From Candidatus Eiseniibacteriota bacterium (lineage in GTDB: Bacteria; Orphanbacterota; Orphanbacteria; Orphanbacterales; Orphanbacteraceae), in assembly GCA_024276995.1 (NCBI GenBank), contig JAJRWB010000057.1, forward strand, positions 1 to 51,136: 51,136 bases of DNA. The letters run 5' to 3'. The notes beneath the pieces are model-generated. The model was given only the letters and a program-made list of their open reading frames with translations, had not been told where the DNA came from and did not search any database. Below are positions 9,616 through 18,029 of this stretch, in pieces (within the stretch, counting starts at the first letter, position 1; every line of letters starts with the position of its first letter). A program made the position numbers and the translations under genes.

Positions 9616-10014
9616 ATGAGTGAAGAGGCGGCCCCGCTCGGAATGGAAAGAAAAGTCGACCTGTCCTACGAACAGGCGGTGGAAAAGATCCGCGACACAT
9701 TGAAAGCGGAAGGTTTCGGTGTGCTCACGGAGATCGATGTACGAAACACGCTGCGGGAAAAGCTCGATCTCGAGTTCCGGCGATACATCATCCTCGGCGC
9801 CTGCAATCCCCCGCTCGCCCATCGTGCTCTCTCCTCCGATCTCGACGTCGGTCTCTTTCTCCCGTGCAATGTGATCGTGTACGAGGAGGGAAACGGGGCG
9901 GTGATCTCCGCCATCGACCCCGCCATCATGGCCCGGTTCTTCGACACGAAGGAGATGAGAGCGGTCGCCGCCGAGGCGGCCGAGAAGATGCGTCGCGCCG
10001 TGGACGCCGTATGA
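9616..10014 (+). CDS. DUF302 domain protein
   Basis: This 132-aa soluble protein matches the DUF302 pattern: an N-terminal SYEQAVEKIRDTLKAEGFGVLTEID, an ACNPPLAHRAL core, LPCNVIVYEE, and ISAIDP near the C-terminus. The molecular role of DUF302 is not known; the fold is compact alpha/beta. There is a strong ribosome site (AGGAGG) and a clear promoter 36 nt upstream, so it is probably well expressed. Its TGA overlaps the ATG of the next gene (ATGA), which indicates coupling. The Cys and His of ACNPPLAH are the residues to watch if it binds a metal or a ligand. Confidence 0.88.
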   Translation: MSEEAAPLGMERKVDLSYEQAVEKIRDTLKAEGFGVLTEIDVRNTLREKLDLEFRRYIILGACNPPLAHRALSSDLDVGLFLPCNVIVYEEGNGAVISAIDPAIMARFFDTKEMRAVAAEAAEKMRRAVDAV

Positions 10015-10466
10015 TCGGACGGGGAGAAACATTTCCTGCCACGGGAGGACGAAGAGGGGAGAGGGGGCGCGCGACGATGACACTCGTCGCGCTTCTCGCC
10101 CTCGTTCTCTTCCCGGCCGGCGGCTTTGCCCAGGTCGAGGTTCAGCGCCGGGGGGAAGAGAACCCGGTGCTCACCGTATCGAAGTCGACGATCTACGGCG
10201 GTCTCGCCGGTCTCGTTCTCGGGGGCGCGCTCGCGCTGGCGGTAAACGAGAATGAAGGGGATATCGTGAAGTGGTTCTTCGTGGCGGGAACATTCGGCGG
10301 TTTCGGCGCGGGCGTTTACCACGTGACCCACCGCCCGGCACCTTCGTCGGCGCTTTTTTCCATCTCATCCGGAAGGGTCGACGTCGCCATGCCGGCCCCG
10401 TGGTTCTCGGCCTCCGGCCCGAAAGAGCGAACCGTCCGGGTCCCGCTGCTCGATATCGGGTACTGA
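10011..10466 (+). CDS. Small membrane or exported protein of unknown function
   Basis: I do not recognise this 151-aa protein. Its ATG overlaps the stop of the DUF302 gene. The first 22 residues are Arg/Gly-rich and are followed by a signal-like stretch, TLVALLALVLFPAGGFAQ. The ATG at 10077 would give a cleaner 129-aa signal-peptide start, so the true start is uncertain. Two more hydrophobic, glycine-rich segments follow (YGGLAGLVLGGALALAV and WFFVAGTFGGFGAGVY), with a short soluble tail. It probably sits in the envelope and shares transcription with the DUF302 gene. Confidence 0.6.
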   Translation: MIGRGETFPATGGRRGERGRATMTLVALLALVLFPAGGFAQVEVQRRGEENPVLTVSKSTIYGGLAGLVLGGALALAVNENEGDIVKWFFVAGTFGGFGAGVYHVTHRPAPSSALFSISSGRVDVAMPAPWFSASGPKERTVRVPLLDIGY

Positions 10467-10476
10467 CGACGAAGCG

Positions 10477-11802
10477 TCAGCCGGCGGCGCGCGGCGCCAC
10501 CGGGTCGCGAAGAAGCCTCACCCGGACGATTCTCTGGTCCACAATATCCTCGACGATGAGCGTTCCTCCGTCGATTTCCACCCGCTCTCCGGGTGCCGGC
10601 AGGTCGCCCGAAGTGTCGAGCATCACACCCGCCACGGTGTCGGCGCCCGTTTCGGGAAGAGGAACGCCGGTCATCTCCTCGAACTGCGACACCGCACAGC
10701 TCCCGTCGAGGAGGAACTCATCCTTCCCCACCCGCCGCACCGGGGGAAGCTCCCGGTCGAACTCGTCCTGGATTTCTCCGACCACTTCCTCGATCACGTC
10801 CTCGAGGGTCAGCATGCCGAGGGTGCCGCCGTACTCGTCGATCACGATGGCGAGGTGGACCTTCTTCGACTGGAATTCCTTGAGCACCCTGTCAAGGGTG
10901 ATGTGCTCGGGGAAGAAGAGAATATCCCTCCTGAGGTCGGTCATCTTCACCGGGCCGTTTTCAGACCGCACGGCGCGATAGAGATCCTTCACGTGGACGA
11001 ATCCGATCACGCGATCGATACTCTCCTCGCAGAGGGGAAATCGGGTGAACCCGCACTTCTCAGCAACGAGAAGGTTCTCGACGGCGTCCGATCCGGTGGA
11101 AAGGTATACGATATCCGGCCGCGGTACGATGATCTGGTGCGCTTCTTTCTCGTGGAACTCGAAAACCCTGTCGAGCATTTTCGACTCCCCTTCGCTCAAC
11201 GCGCCCGTCTTCCCCGAGTGATTCAGCATGGCGCGCAGCTCCACATCGCTGTGCGAGTGGAGAACACTCTCCTCGGTGTCGACGCCGACAAGCCTGACGA
11301 AGAAATTCGCCGACTGGTTCAACGCCTGGATCACCGGGTACCCGGCGATGTAGAAAAAGCGCAGCGGAACGGCGCAGTTGAGCGCCGCATCGAGAGGACG
11401 TCGTATGGCGAACGATTTCGGCGCCATTTCCCCCAGAACGATGTGCAGAAACGTGATGATCGAAAAGGCGATCACCAGTGCGGTGGCGTGAACCACCGCC
11501 TCGGAGGAGATGCCGGCGAAGAAGAGGAGGGGGCGCAGGTAGTGCGCGATGAACGGTTCTCCCACCCAGCCGAGGGCGAGACTCGCGATGGTGATGCCGA
11601 TCTGACAAGCGGAGAGATACGCGTCGAGATGGTTCGCGATGTGAAGGGCCACCCGCGCACGGCGGCTTCCCTTTTCGATATACTCGTCGAACCGAGCGAG
11701 CTGCACCTTGACGAATGCGAATTCGGCGGTGACGAAAAACCCGTTCAGACAGACGAGAAAAAGAACCGTGAGGAATTGAGATACAGGTTCCATCTGGCTC
11801 AC
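10477..11802 (-). CDS. CNNM/CorC-type membrane protein (DUF21 + CBS pair + CorC_HlyC)
   Basis: This 441-aa protein has the full hemolysin-C/CNNM layout. The DUF21 membrane domain (residues ~5-190) includes FFVTAEFAFVKV and the conserved LGEMAPKSFAI. Two CBS domains (~205-325) include IVPRPDIV and VIDEYGGTLGMLTLEDVIEEVVGEI (quoted in part). The C-terminal CorC_HlyC domain (~340-435) contains GADTVAGVMLD. Relatives export Mg2+ or Co2+ or regulate such transport, with the CBS pair sensing ATP-Mg. It starts 10 nt after the CoA-binding gene, so the two form an operon. The ATG at 11793 is a possible alternative start. Confidence 0.9.
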   Translation of the reverse strand: MSQMEPVSQFLTVLFLVCLNGFFVTAEFAFVKVQLARFDEYIEKGSRRARVALHIANHLDAYLSACQIGITIASLALGWVGEPFIAHYLRPLLFFAGISSEAVVHATALVIAFSIITFLHIVLGEMAPKSFAIRRPLDAALNCAVPLRFFYIAGYPVIQALNQSANFFVRLVGVDTEESVLHSHSDVELRAMLNHSGKTGALSEGESKMLDRVFEFHEKEAHQIIVPRPDIVYLSTGSDAVENLLVAEKCGFTRFPLCEESIDRVIGFVHVKDLYRAVRSENGPVKMTDLRRDILFFPEHITLDRVLKEFQSKKVHLAIVIDEYGGTLGMLTLEDVIEEVVGEIQDEFDRELPPVRRVGKDEFLLDGSCAVSQFEEMTGVPLPETGADTVAGVMLDTSGDLPAPGERVEIDGGTLIVEDIVDQRIVRVRLLRDPVAPRAAG

Positions 11803-11811
11803 TTGGAGCCG

Positions 11812-12183
11812 CTACACCTCCTCCGGCCTCAGTCCGACGGCGAGAATGCTGCACGCAAGAATGGGAGACAGACCGAGGTCCCGGGCCTTTTTCACTAATT
11901 CGTCACTTTCGGCCCCCGGGTTTAGATATAATTCGGAAGGTCGCTTCTTCGCTATATCCGCCAGCAGGTCGATGCCCACCGCCGGGGGAACGTACATCAG
12001 CACGGCATCCACCTTCCCCGGGATATCGAGAATCGAACGGTACGCCGAAATACCCTCGACCGAATCGACGCGCCGGTTTACCGGGTAGACCCGGTATCCC
12101 TTCTGCACATACGCACGCACCGCCTTATTCGAATACTTCGATCGGTCGTTCGAAGCGCCGATCACCGCCACCGTTTTCGCCAT
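11812..12183 (-). CDS. CoA-binding domain protein (CoA_binding_2 / YccU-like)
   Basis: This 123-aa single-domain Rossmann protein resembles the CoA-binding part of succinyl-CoA synthetase. The N-terminal nucleotide loop is AVIGASNDRSKYSNKAV, followed by GYRVYPVNRR, VDAVLMYVPP and LYLNPGAES, all typical of the family. Homologues are small cytosolic proteins that bind CoA or acyl-CoA; some are themselves acylated. The role is unproven. A strong Shine-Dalgarno (GGAGGTGAG) precedes the ATG. It is the first gene of a two-gene operon with the CNNM protein and has its own sigma70 promoter at 12227-12255. Confidence 0.88.
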   Translation of the reverse strand: MAKTVAVIGASNDRSKYSNKAVRAYVQKGYRVYPVNRRVDSVEGISAYRSILDIPGKVDAVLMYVPPAVGIDLLADIAKKRPSELYLNPGAESDELVKKARDLGLSPILACSILAVGLRPEEV

Positions 12184-12226
12184 GTCCTCTCACCTCCCGC
12201 CCCGGGAACGCCGGGGCGATATCCCG

Positions 12227-12255
12227 ATCATAGCCAATGACCCGCCGGCGGTAAA
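12227..12255 (-). promoter_or_regulatory. Sigma70 promoter of the CoA-binding/CNNM operon
   Basis: Read on the minus strand, TTTACC (12250-12255) and TATGAT (12227-12232) are 17 bp apart. Transcription would begin near 12220 and run into the CoA-binding gene at 12183. Confidence 0.6.
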
Positions 12256-12384
12256 GCCTCGATTCAGGAGGGGGCGGCCTCGAAACTTTGATTCATACAT
12301 CAAGCGCACTCGTCCGGTCCTCGTCCGGAAGAACCGGGACTTGTTCGTCGCCGGGATGACGCGCAATTTTCGTCAAGAATATGG

Positions 12385-12413
12385 TTGCCCCCGGCGGGGC
12401 GTGGCGGTACTAT
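12385..12413 (+). promoter_or_regulatory. Probable sigma70 promoter of the TPR-glycosyltransferase gene
   Basis: TTGCCC (12385-12390), 17 bp, then TACTAT (12408-12413); TATAGT overlaps it 3 bp later. The -35 is the same hexamer as in the DUF302 promoter. The proposed start codon lies ~20 nt beyond the expected transcription start. Confidence 0.5.
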
Positions 12414-12439
12414 AGTCCGCGTCGCGCGGCATCGGGTAA

Positions 12440-14677
12440 ATGACGGAAGCGCGACACATAGATTCCTTTGTTGCGGGGCAGGTCCGGGCTGGCGATCGTT
12501 CGATCGATCGATCGCCCGGCGGACGTAGCTCGGACCGCCCTTTACTCTTTCGCTTCGGAACGGAAATCGCGACACCGCCCACCAGGTTGTTCCGACCCCC
12601 CCCGATCATCGCGCTTCTCCTTCTCTGCGTCGCACTCCTTCGCGTCGCCTTCGTGATTAACACGGAACGATACCCCTATATCGATGACATGGCCGGAGAC
12701 ATCCGTCCCTACAGGGAGAGGGCGGCCGCCATCGCCGCCGGTGATGTCATCGGGACGGAGGTCTTCTTCGACGCCCCTCTTTATCCTTATTTTCTCGCTC
12801 TTTCCGGAGGGCGCGCCGGAACGTCCGGAATGACAACAAAAATAGCGCAGGCGCTGATCGACACGGCAACCGCCTTTCTCGTCTATCGCATCACGCTCAC
12901 CATCTTCGGTGCCGGTCCGGCGCTGATCGCGCTTCTCCTCTACGGCCTCTATGGGTTCGTTCTCTTCTATTGCGGTATCCTCCTGAAGCCGGTTATCGCC
13001 ATCTTCGCACTCGTCGCGGCGTTTTCTCTTCTCCTCGGACACCGGTGGAAATCGGCCGGCTTTCTTCTCGGCCTCGGTGCGCTCTTCCGCGGGAATTTCG
13101 TCTTCTTGGCGCCCCTTTTTCTTCTCTATGCCGCGAAAGGGCGCGGCGGCAACCGGCGCGCGGGTATCGCCCTCCTTGCCGCCTTCGCCCTTCCCATCTT
13201 CTCGGTGACCATCCGAAATGCCGTGGTGGGCGGGGACTTCGTCCTTCTCACGTACCACGCGGGGCCGACGTTCTACCACGGAAACCATCCGGGGGCGGAC
13301 GGAACGTACGCGCCGATCGTTCCGGGTCGCCAGAACGCCGGCTACGAGAAGAGCGACGCCGTTCGACTGGCGGAAGAAAAACGCGGGCGGCCGTTGAAAC
13401 CCTCCGAAATCAACCGGTTCTGGTTCGGCGAGGCGTTTCGGTTCATCGGTGCCGACCCGATTCGTTTCGCGCGACTCTCCGCCCGACGGGCCTTCCTCTT
13501 CTGGAGCGGCCGGGAGATTCCCGATACATTCGATTTTTATCTCTACAGGAATCTCTTCCCCCTTCTCAACGTCGCGATCGTCCCGTTCGGCATTCTCGCC
13601 CCCCTCGCGCTGCTCGGATGGTTCATCCCTTCGCCTCTTCGTGGTCGCGCCCTCCTTCTTCCCGGCGCCGTGCTCTCCTTGTTCCTCTCCCTCGTCTTCC
13701 TCTTCGTCTTCGGCCGGTATCGCCTTCCGGCCGTGCCGTTTCTCGTGCCTCCCGCGGCACGGTTTCTTTTTTTCGCCGGGCGGCGCGCCTCGCGGTCATC
13801 CGGCCGTGCGACGGCCCTCCTTATCGTGCTCCTCGCGCTCGCCGCCATGGCGGTGGCGAACGGCTTCTCCCCCGTCGAGGACCGCGCCACCGGTCTTTAC
13901 AATCTCGGTATCCGGATGGAGCGGCTCGGCCGTCTCTCCGAGGCGGAGGCGCTCTACCGGGACGCCGTCGAGGAGTCCCCCCGTTTCGCCGGCGCCTGGA
14001 ACAATCTCGGGGCGCTTCTCCTACGTGCCGGTGCGCGGGAGGAAGCGGAAGATGCGTTCCGGAAAGCCCTTGCCGCGGACGGAGGGCATCATCTCGCCAC
14101 GCGGAACCTCGCGGTGATTCTCCGCGGGCGCAGAGAATACGACGAGGCGCGCCGCCTTCTCGAAGCGAGCCTGCGGCGGGAACGCTCCGCCGCCACGCTC
14201 GCCGAGATCGGCGTGGTGGATGAGCTTTCCGGCCGGAAGGAGGAGGCGATCCGCGTGTACGACGATGCGGTCCGCCTCGATTCCACCGAGGCGACGGCAT
14301 GCGCCAACCTCGGCAGGCTGCTCTACGAAAAGGGGGATGTCCGCCGGGCGATTCCCCTTTTGCGAAGAGGCGCCGCCCGCCTCGCCGGCGAGGCGCTTCC
14401 CGCCGTCTATCTCGCCCTCGCCCACCTCGCCGCCGGTGACACCGTTTCCGCCATGGAGGTAGTTGACCGCCGCCTCGCGGGCGGTCCCGGAACCGGCGAG
14501 TGCGCGGGCGATTCGTCACTCCTCCTGCTGAAGGCGCGCCTCCTCGCCCTCCGGGGCGATGGCGATGGAGCGCGCGATGCGCTTCGCGCCGCCCGCGGGG
14601 GAAAAATGCCGTCGGGCGAGCTTCTTCGCCGGATCACCGGGGGGGAGAATCTGGACGATTGGGGGTTACGGAAGTGA
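12440..14677 (+). CDS. Polytopic GT39/PMT-type glycosyltransferase fused to C-terminal TPRs
   Basis: The 745-aa frame has three parts. Residues 1-50 are Arg/Ser-rich and not convincing as protein. Residues ~52-480 hold ten or more membrane segments, with the periplasmic loop YPYIDDMAGDIRPYRERAAAI and acidic residues expected of polyprenyl-phosphate-sugar-dependent transferases (PMT/ArnT group). Residues ~490-720 hold about six TPRs (LYNLGIRMERLGRLSEAEAL, then AWNNLGALLLRAGAREEAEDAF). It probably moves a sugar from a lipid carrier onto a protein or glycan at the outer face of the inner membrane, and the TPRs could hold the acceptor. No ribosome site precedes the ATG at 12440, so the true start may lie further in. 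Confidence 0.78.
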   Translation: MTEARHIDSFVAGQVRAGDRSIDRSPGGRSSDRPLLFRFGTEIATPPTRLFRPPPIIALLLLCVALLRVAFVINTERYPYIDDMAGDIRPYRERAAAIAAGDVIGTEVFFDAPLYPYFLALSGGRAGTSGMTTKIAQALIDTATAFLVYRITLTIFGAGPALIALLLYGLYGFVLFYCGILLKPVIAIFALVAAFSLLLGHRWKSAGFLLGLGALFRGNFVFLAPLFLLYAAKGRGGNRRAGIALLAAFALPIFSVTIRNAVVGGDFVLLTYHAGPTFYHGNHPGADGTYAPIVPGRQNAGYEKSDAVRLAEEKRGRPLKPSEINRFWFGEAFRFIGADPIRFARLSARRAFLFWSGREIPDTFDFYLYRNLFPLLNVAIVPFGILAPLALLGWFIPSPLRGRALLLPGAVLSLFLSLVFLFVFGRYRLPAVPFLVPPAARFLFFAGRRASRSSGRATALLIVLLALAAMAVANGFSPVEDRATGLYNLGIRMERLGRLSEAEALYRDAVEESPRFAGAWNNLGALLLRAGAREEAEDAFRKALAADGGHHLATRNLAVILRGRREYDEARRLLEASLRRERSAATLAEIGVVDELSGRKEEAIRVYDDAVRLDSTEATACANLGRLLYEKGDVRRAIPLLRRGAARLAGEALPAVYLALAHLAAGDTVSAMEVVDRRLAGGPGTGECAGDSSLLLLKARLLALRGDGDGARDALRAARGGKMPSGELLRRITGGENLDDWGLRK

Positions 14678-14756
14678 CGCCGAACCGCTACCATCGGGCA
14701 AGAGCGGGTTGGATCGCGCCCGCACCATCCATCGAACGGCAATAAGGAGAAGCGAA

Positions 14757-15965
14757 TTGGACACGAAAGGTTTCATCGATCTCGAAGACCGTCACGGCGC
14801 TCACAACTACCATCCTCTCGACGTGGTGATTCATCGGGCGGAGGGGGTGTGGGTCTACGACGTGGACGGGAAGAAATACCTCGACTGCCTGGCAGCCTAT
14901 TCCGCGGTGAACCAAGGGCATTGCCATCCCAGGATCGTGGCGGCGTTGCAGCAACAGGCAAGCACCCTGGCACTCACGTCGCGCGCTTTCCGGAACGACC
15001 GGCTCGGTCCGTATTGCGCCATGCTTTCCGACCTCACCGGCATGGACCGCGTCCTCCCGATGAACACCGGCGCCGAGGCGGTGGAAACCGCCATCAAGGC
15101 GGCACGCAAGTGGGGTTACACCGTCAAGGGGATCGAGAAGGACACGGCGGAGATCATCGTGTTCGACCAGAACTTCCACGGCCGGACGACGACGATCGTC
15201 GGCTTCTCCACCGACCCCCAGTCGCGCGACGGCTTCGGTCCGTTCACCCCCGGCTTTCGCGTGGTGAAATACAACGATCTCTCCGCCGTGCGTGAGGCCA
15301 TGAACGACCGGACGTGCGCCGTGATCATCGAGCCGATCCAGGGAGAGGGAGGTATCATCATCCCCGACGAGGGGTATCTCCGCGACGTGTGGGATCTGTG
15401 CCGCGAAAGGAACGTCCTATTCATAGCCGACGAGATCCAGTCGGGCCTCGGCCGTACGGGAAAGATGTTTTGCTACCAGTGGGACGGCATCGAGCCGGAC
15501 GGCGTGATCATCGGCAAGGCGCTTTCCGGGGGCATGTATCCCGTCTCCGCCTTCGTCGCCCGGGAAGAGGTGATGAACGTGTTCACGCCGGGCGACCATG
15601 GAAGCACGTACGGCGGCAATCCGCTCGCATGCGCCGTGGCGATCGAGGCACTCGCCGTTCTCACGGAAGATAAGCTCGTGGAGCGCTCCGCCGAACTCGG
15701 CCCCTACTTTCTCGAAAGGCTTCGATCGATCCGCTCCGACAGGGTGAAGGAGGTTCGCGGCAAGGGTCTTTGGATCGCCGTCGTTCTCGACCGCGCCGCC
15801 CGGACCGACTGCGAGGCGCTCAAGGAGCGCGGCATGCTCTGCAAGGAGACCCACGAGAATATCATCCGGATCGCCCCGCCCCTGGTGATCACCCGGGAAG
15901 AGGTCGACTGGGCGGCCGAGCAACTGCGATCGGTGCTCGAAACCCCGGCCGACGACAACGTGTAG
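14757..15965 (+). CDS. rocD: Ornithine--oxo-acid aminotransferase
   Basis: This 402-aa class III PLP transaminase converts ornithine plus 2-oxoglutarate to glutamate semialdehyde plus glutamate. The features are NYHPLDVVIHRAEGVWVYDVDG at the N-terminus (quoted in part), the PLP motif MNTGAEAVETAIK (102-114), FHGRT, EPIQGEGGI, ADEIQSGLGRTG (Asp225 and Gln228 hold the PLP ring), and the Schiff-base Lys254 in IGKALSGG. Length and motifs match RocD rather than ArgD/acetylornithine aminotransferases. The start is the TTG at 14757, with AAGGAG 7 nt upstream; the longer open frame overlaps the preceding gene and lacks a ribosome site. Confidence 0.92.
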   Translation: MDTKGFIDLEDRHGAHNYHPLDVVIHRAEGVWVYDVDGKKYLDCLAAYSAVNQGHCHPRIVAALQQQASTLALTSRAFRNDRLGPYCAMLSDLTGMDRVLPMNTGAEAVETAIKAARKWGYTVKGIEKDTAEIIVFDQNFHGRTTTIVGFSTDPQSRDGFGPFTPGFRVVKYNDLSAVREAMNDRTCAVIIEPIQGEGGIIIPDEGYLRDVWDLCRERNVLFIADEIQSGLGRTGKMFCYQWDGIEPDGVIIGKALSGGMYPVSAFVAREEVMNVFTPGDHGSTYGGNPLACAVAIEALAVLTEDKLVERSAELGPYFLERLRSIRSDRVKEVRGKGLWIAVVLDRAARTDCEALKERGMLCKETHENIIRIAPPLVITREEVDWAAEQLRSVLETPADDNV

Positions 15966-16110
15966 CAGCCCACCGGAGACCCTCGTTGGGCCATTTCCAC
16001 CTATTCTGACGGTTTCTCTACAGTTTTTACCCGAAGTGCCGATCATCGGGAAAGACCCAGATCGCCGGCGGCGGGTGTAAGATTCCCCCGCCCCGGAGAG
16101 AGGAGGAGCC

Positions 16111-16791
16111 GTGTCGCCCCTGAAGCCGGATCTCGAATATTTCGTGGTGCGCGATTGCGCCTTGTCGGCGATCGCCACGGGGCAGAAAGCACAGAACCTG
16201 AAGGAGTTGAGATACACCCTCCTCTCCGTCGACGCGGACTGCATCTATTACCACTTCTGGGGGGGGCTGCTCCGCCCCACATTCGACGATCCCGAGTTCA
16301 ACAACGATTTCGCTTCGTGGGCAAAACATTCCCTGCACGATCTTCCCCTCGCCGAGAGGCTCGGAGTGATCGATCCGACCGACTATTCCGATCTCGAAGC
16401 GCTCCGCGATGAACTGATCGAGGTCCTGGAGGAACGGCTCGACGAAAGCGAAGGGGTCACCTGGGCGCGCGCGGATGAACAGTTTCACTTCATCAAATCG
16501 AAAATCGTCGTCTTTCGGACCGGCCTGATCCTGAAAAGTCCGGAAGAACTCGCCGAGGCGATTCCCGCCATGTCGGTGAGCAGTATCTTCTATCACGTCA
16601 TCGATGCGCGGCGGAGAAACGAGGGGGGACGGGACGACCTGTCCAACTGGCTGTGCGGCGGCATGGACAGGCAATACGACGACCTCGGGGAGAAGCTCTT
16701 CGCCGTCGAACCATTCTTCGGCTCTCTCTTCGATCTACGCGACGAACTGGCCGATCTTTTCCGGCATCACTTCCGTGGAGGCGCATCGTGA
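16111..16791 (+). CDS. DUF5752 family protein, first gene of the trehalose operon
   Basis: This 226-aa soluble protein has no known function; it matches the DUF5752 pattern (EYFVVRDCALSAIATGQKAQNL, in part, then CIYYHFWGGLL and a second similar element SSIFYHVIDARRR). The two YYH/FYH blocks look like an internal duplication. The GTG start follows AGGAGGAG. Its TGA overlaps the GTG start of the trehalose synthase gene, so the two products are made together. From this, I infer an accessory or regulatory partner of TreT or of the trehalose pathway. The His residues of FYH/YYHF could be ligands or catalytic. Confidence 0.82.
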   Translation: MSPLKPDLEYFVVRDCALSAIATGQKAQNLKELRYTLLSVDADCIYYHFWGGLLRPTFDDPEFNNDFASWAKHSLHDLPLAERLGVIDPTDYSDLEALRDELIEVLEERLDESEGVTWARADEQFHFIKSKIVVFRTGLILKSPEELAEAIPAMSVSSIFYHVIDARRRNEGGRDDLSNWLCGGMDRQYDDLGEKLFAVEPFFGSLFDLRDELADLFRHHFRGGAS

Positions 16792-18029
16792 ACTCACTTC
16801 TCGAATCGTACGTGCCGATCACAGGCGGCGAGGTGATCGACCAACTCCACCAACTCGCGCGGCCCCTGCGGGGGAAGTGTGTGGTCCACGTGAACTCCAC
16901 GCGCGTGGGCGGCGGCGTCGCCGAGATCCTGGCGAAGCTCGTCCCGCTGAAACGTGAACTCGGCATCGACGCCCGGTGGGAAGTGATCGCCGGCGACGCC
17001 GACTTCTACATGTGCACCAAGAGTTTCCACAACGCGCTGCAGGGGGCGCACGCGCCGATACCGGCCGATCTCCTCCGTCATTACGAGGAGGTCAACCGGG
17101 AAAACGCCGAATCGCTCCGCCCTGTTCTCGAGGAAGCGGATATCGTCGTGATCCACGATCCCCAGCCCGCCCCGCTTCTTCGCTTCTTTCCGAAACGGAA
17201 AGGAAAGTGGTTCTGGAGATGCCACATCGACGTGAGCACGCCGTATCGCCCCGTGTGGAAGTACCTCCGCCGGTTCGTCGGCGAATACGACGCGAGCATC
17301 TTCTCCCTCCCGGTGTTCTCCCAGGCCCTCCCCCACCCGGAATATCTGATTCCCCCGAGTATCGATCCTTTGAGCGATAAGAATCGAGATCTCACCGACT
17401 CCGAGAGGGAAGCGGTCTGCTCCGACTTCGGCCTCGACCGAAACAGGCCGCTCATCACGCAAGTGTCGCGGTACGACCGATTCAAGGATCCGGTCGGTGT
17501 GATCGAGGCGTACAAGCTCGCGAAGAGCTTCGCCCCCGGCCTGCAGCTCGTTCTCGCCGGCGGCGGCGCCGACGACGACCCCGAGGGCGAGGCGGTGCTC
17601 GACGAGGTTCGCGCCGCCGCGAAGGGCGATCCCGATATCCACGTCCTCCTCCTCCCTCCCGACGCCCACGTGACGATCAACGCCCTTCAGCGTTCTTCGG
17701 ACATCGTGATCCAGAAATCGACCCGCGAAGGGTTCGGGCTCACCGTGTCGGAGGCGATGTGGAAGGGCCGGCCGGTAATCGGCGGCAACACGGGAGGGAT
17801 CCGGCTGCAGGTGATCAACCAGCACACCGGTTTTCTCGTCAACACGCCGGAAGGGGCCGCCCTGAGAATCCGCTATCTTCTGAGCCACCGGGATCGGCTC
17901 GAGGAGATGGGGCGCAAGGCGAAAGAGTTCGTTCGTCAGAACTTCCTCCTCACCCGCCATCTTCGCGAATATCTGAGCGCCATGCTCGCCGTGACGATCG
18001 AGGCGGGGGAAAGGCTGGAGCTGGAATGA
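16788..18029 (+). CDS. treT: Trehalose synthase, glycosyltransferring (TreT, GT4)
   Basis: This 413-aa GT-B enzyme forms trehalose from NDP-glucose and glucose in one reversible step. The N-terminal acceptor domain contains VVHVNSTRVGGGVAEIL, and HDPQPAPL and WRCHIDVSTPY are typical of TreT. The donor domain has SRYDRFKDPVGVIEAY, the LVLAGGGADDDPEG region and the retaining-GT4 motif REGFGLTVSEAMWKGRPVIG (near residue 315). The start is the GTG overlapping the DUF5752 stop, with GGAGG 6 nt upstream. Its own stop overlaps the otsB ATG. It gives a one-step route beside the OtsA/OtsB route encoded just downstream. Confidence 0.9.
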   Translation: MNSLLESYVPITGGEVIDQLHQLARPLRGKCVVHVNSTRVGGGVAEILAKLVPLKRELGIDARWEVIAGDADFYMCTKSFHNALQGAHAPIPADLLRHYEEVNRENAESLRPVLEEADIVVIHDPQPAPLLRFFPKRKGKWFWRCHIDVSTPYRPVWKYLRRFVGEYDASIFSLPVFSQALPHPEYLIPPSIDPLSDKNRDLTDSEREAVCSDFGLDRNRPLITQVSRYDRFKDPVGVIEAYKLAKSFAPGLQLVLAGGGADDDPEGEAVLDEVRAAAKGDPDIHVLLLPPDAHVTINALQRSSDIVIQKSTREGFGLTVSEAMWKGRPVIGGNTGGIRLQVINQHTGFLVNTPEGAALRIRYLLSHRDRLEEMGRKAKEFVRQNFLLTRHLREYLSAMLAVTIEAGERLELE

